DNA of 6,111 nucleotides. Source: Anaerolineae bacterium. Its GTDB lineage: Bacteria > Chloroflexota > Anaerolineae > 4572-78 > J111. The position numbers and the translations under genes were made by a program. Within the stretch, counting starts at the first letter, position 1; every line of letters starts with the position of its first letter. Positions 4,754-6,111 of the stretch are shown in pieces. Under the pieces are notes generated by a model. That model ran no database searches. It worked only from the letters and a program-made list of their open reading frames with translations, and was not told the DNA's origin. The stretch covers positions 1 through 6,111 of the forward strand of contig JAGRBY010000447.1 of assembly GCA_020433835.1 (NCBI GenBank), in the 5' to 3' direction.

Positions 4754-6111
4754 ATGGCAAAATCATCATTTGACTACATCATCATTGGGGCGGGAGCATC
4801 CGGCTGTGTACTGGCGAATCGGCTTAGCGCCAATCAGGCAAACAAGGTACTGCTGCTTGAGGCCGGGGAGACAGACACCAGCGAGCACATCCATCAGTTA
4901 GGTGGCTTCACCCAACTCTGGGGATCAGATCTCGATTGGAAGTTTACCACCGCTGAGCAAAAAGCACTGAACGACCGCCAGATTCTGATCAATCAAGGCA
5001 AAGTCATCGGCGGTAGCTCCTCGATCAACGCGATGATGCACGTGCGCGGTAATCCGCGCAATTTCGACTGCTGGCGCGAGCAAAGCAACGCCGGATGGGC
5101 ATACGAGAATGTTCTGCCCTACTTCAAGAAAATCGAAGACTATGAAGGCGGCGAGTCACCGTACCACGCAACCGGCGGGCCGATGCATGTCCGTGCTTGC
5201 CCCGATATGGACGCCCGTTCTGAGCATTTCATGAACGGCGCGGTTGAGATCGGCTACGATGGCCCCTACTGGGACTATAACGGCGAACGGCAAGAGAACG
5301 GAGCCGGCCTGCTTCAGTTCAATATCACCCCAGACGGGCAGCGGCACAGCGCCGCAACCGCCTATCTCGATCCGGTCAGAGATCGGGCCAATCTGACGAT
5401 CACAACCGGAGCCGAAGTCACGAAGATTCTGATCGAAAATGGAAAAGCCGTTGGCGTTGAGTACAGCCAGGGCGGTGAGACCAAACAAGTTTATGTCGAT
5501 GGCGAAGTCATCGTCTGTGCCGGAACGTTTGTATCGCCTAAACTGTTGATGCTGTCGGGCATTGGGCCGGCTGACCACCTCCAAGCCAATGGCATCGACG
5601 TAACGGTTGATCTGGCGGGCGTGGGACAGAATCTGCAAGACCATCTACAACTGCCTGTTATCTATCGCTCAAACATCGAACTACCCACGCCGACACTGCT
5701 AACCGGGAATGTGCTGTTCACCTCGACCACAGACAATCGGCAAGGGGCGGTACCGAATTTGCAGTTGAACTTCATTCCAGCGGCTCCGGCACCATTACTG
5801 CCGTTCTTGCCCGATTTTGGTGGCCCGGTCTGTATTTTCCTGCCAATTATGGTTCAGCCGCAGAGTATTGGTGAGGTCAAACTGCGTTCGGCCAATCCAT
5901 TCGATGCGCCGGTCATCAACCCCAATTATTTACAAGCCGAGGCCGATGTTCGGGTTTTTCGTCGGGCAGTTGAGATTATTCGCAATATCGCTGAGACAAA
6001 AGCCTTTGGCGATCTAAACGGCGGCGAACTCGCTCCCGGTGAAATGGAACTCGACGGCTTTATTCGCGGCAACGTCTCCACACTGTGGCATCCCGCCGGA
6101 ACCTGCAAAAT
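4754..6111 (+). CDS. GMC-family FAD-dependent oxidoreductase, choline dehydrogenase-like (3' partial)
   Basis: The N-terminal 452 residues of a glucose-methanol-choline oxidoreductase, which oxidises alcohols with FAD as cofactor; the frame runs off the window end. Domains: Rossmann FAD-binding start with GAGASG (12-17) and the ribose-binding Glu in LLLEAG (E36); GMC signature 1 region GKVIGGSSSINAMMHVRGN (82-100); substrate-binding domain from about 155; GMC signature 2 GTFVSPKLLMLSGIG (257-271), an exact match; the FAD-domain motif GVGQNLQDH (289-297); and WHPAGTCK at 445-452, where His446 corresponds to the first catalytic base (His466 of choline oxidase). The second catalytic His/Asn lies beyond the window. 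Full members are about 510-560 residues, so roughly 60-100 are missing. There is no signal peptide, so it is cytoplasmic and may be a dehydrogenase or an oxidase. TAAGGAT at 4741-4747 precedes the ATG. The substrate is not readable. Confidence 0.95.
   Translation, partial: MAKSSFDYIIIGAGASGCVLANRLSANQANKVLLLEAGETDTSEHIHQLGGFTQLWGSDLDWKFTTAEQKALNDRQILINQGKVIGGSSSINAMMHVRGNPRNFDCWREQSNAGWAYENVLPYFKKIEDYEGGESPYHATGGPMHVRACPDMDARSEHFMNGAVEIGYDGPYWDYNGERQENGAGLLQFNITPDGQRHSAATAYLDPVRDRANLTITTGAEVTKILIENGKAVGVEYSQGGETKQVYVDGEVIVCAGTFVSPKLLMLSGIGPADHLQANGIDVTVDLAGVGQNLQDHLQLPVIYRSNIELPTPTLLTGNVLFTSTTDNRQGAVPNLQLNFIPAAPAPLLPFLPDFGGPVCIFLPIMVQPQSIGEVKLRSANPFDAPVINPNYLQAEADVRVFRRAVEIIRNIAETKAFGDLNGGELAPGEMELDGFIRGNVSTLWHPAGTCK

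Noticed and set aside
5156..5644. 162-codon open frame on the minus strand
   Set aside because: Antisense to the GMC oxidoreductase, whose signature motifs are intact across this stretch; no family resemblance in the minus-strand translation.

Overview
The window holds seven protein genes, all on the + strand and packed head to tail. The first lacks its 5' end and the last lacks its 3' end. In order: a thiamine-diphosphate (ThDP) enzyme of the benzoylformate decarboxylase/acetolactate synthase superfamily (1-1634), a double-domain SnoaL-like protein (1665-2594), two similar single-domain SnoaL-like 'ester cyclase' proteins (2659-3105 and 3204-3644), a divergent SnoaL-like protein (3803-4237), a DUF3237/UPF0311-type protein (4247-4732), and a GMC-family FAD oxidoreductase (4754-6111, cut off just after its first catalytic histidine). 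I see no RNA genes, insertion sequences or CRISPR arrays.

The organism is bacterial. The genes start at ATG, the SnoaL genes have strong AAGGAG Shine-Dalgarno sites, and the genes are tightly packed. Base composition looks moderate, roughly 50-57% G+C by eye, with AT-rich gaps between genes. Families of small SnoaL-like 'ester cyclases' next to GMC and ThDP enzymes are common in metabolically versatile environmental bacteria. The sequence style reminds me of Chloroflexota or uncultured soil and marine lineages, but this is an impression and not a demonstrated assignment.

Gaps between genes are 30, 64, 98, 158, 9 and 21 bases. The first three junctions and the last two look like one transcription unit. 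The 158-base gap (3645-3802) is different: it carries a 14-bp stem-loop and two overlapping inverted repeats, so it may be a partial terminator, a processing site or a regulated leader that divides the cluster in two.

Inferred working model: the ThDP enzyme makes or breaks a C-C bond next to a carbonyl, the GMC enzyme oxidises an alcohol, and the SnoaL-fold proteins (five domains in four genes) plus the DUF3237 protein act on the intermediates by cyclisation, hydration/dehydration or isomerisation, or bind them. The substrate cannot be read from the sequence. The unusual density of SnoaL-fold domains in an apparent catabolic or small-molecule biosynthetic operon is the most interesting feature of the window.
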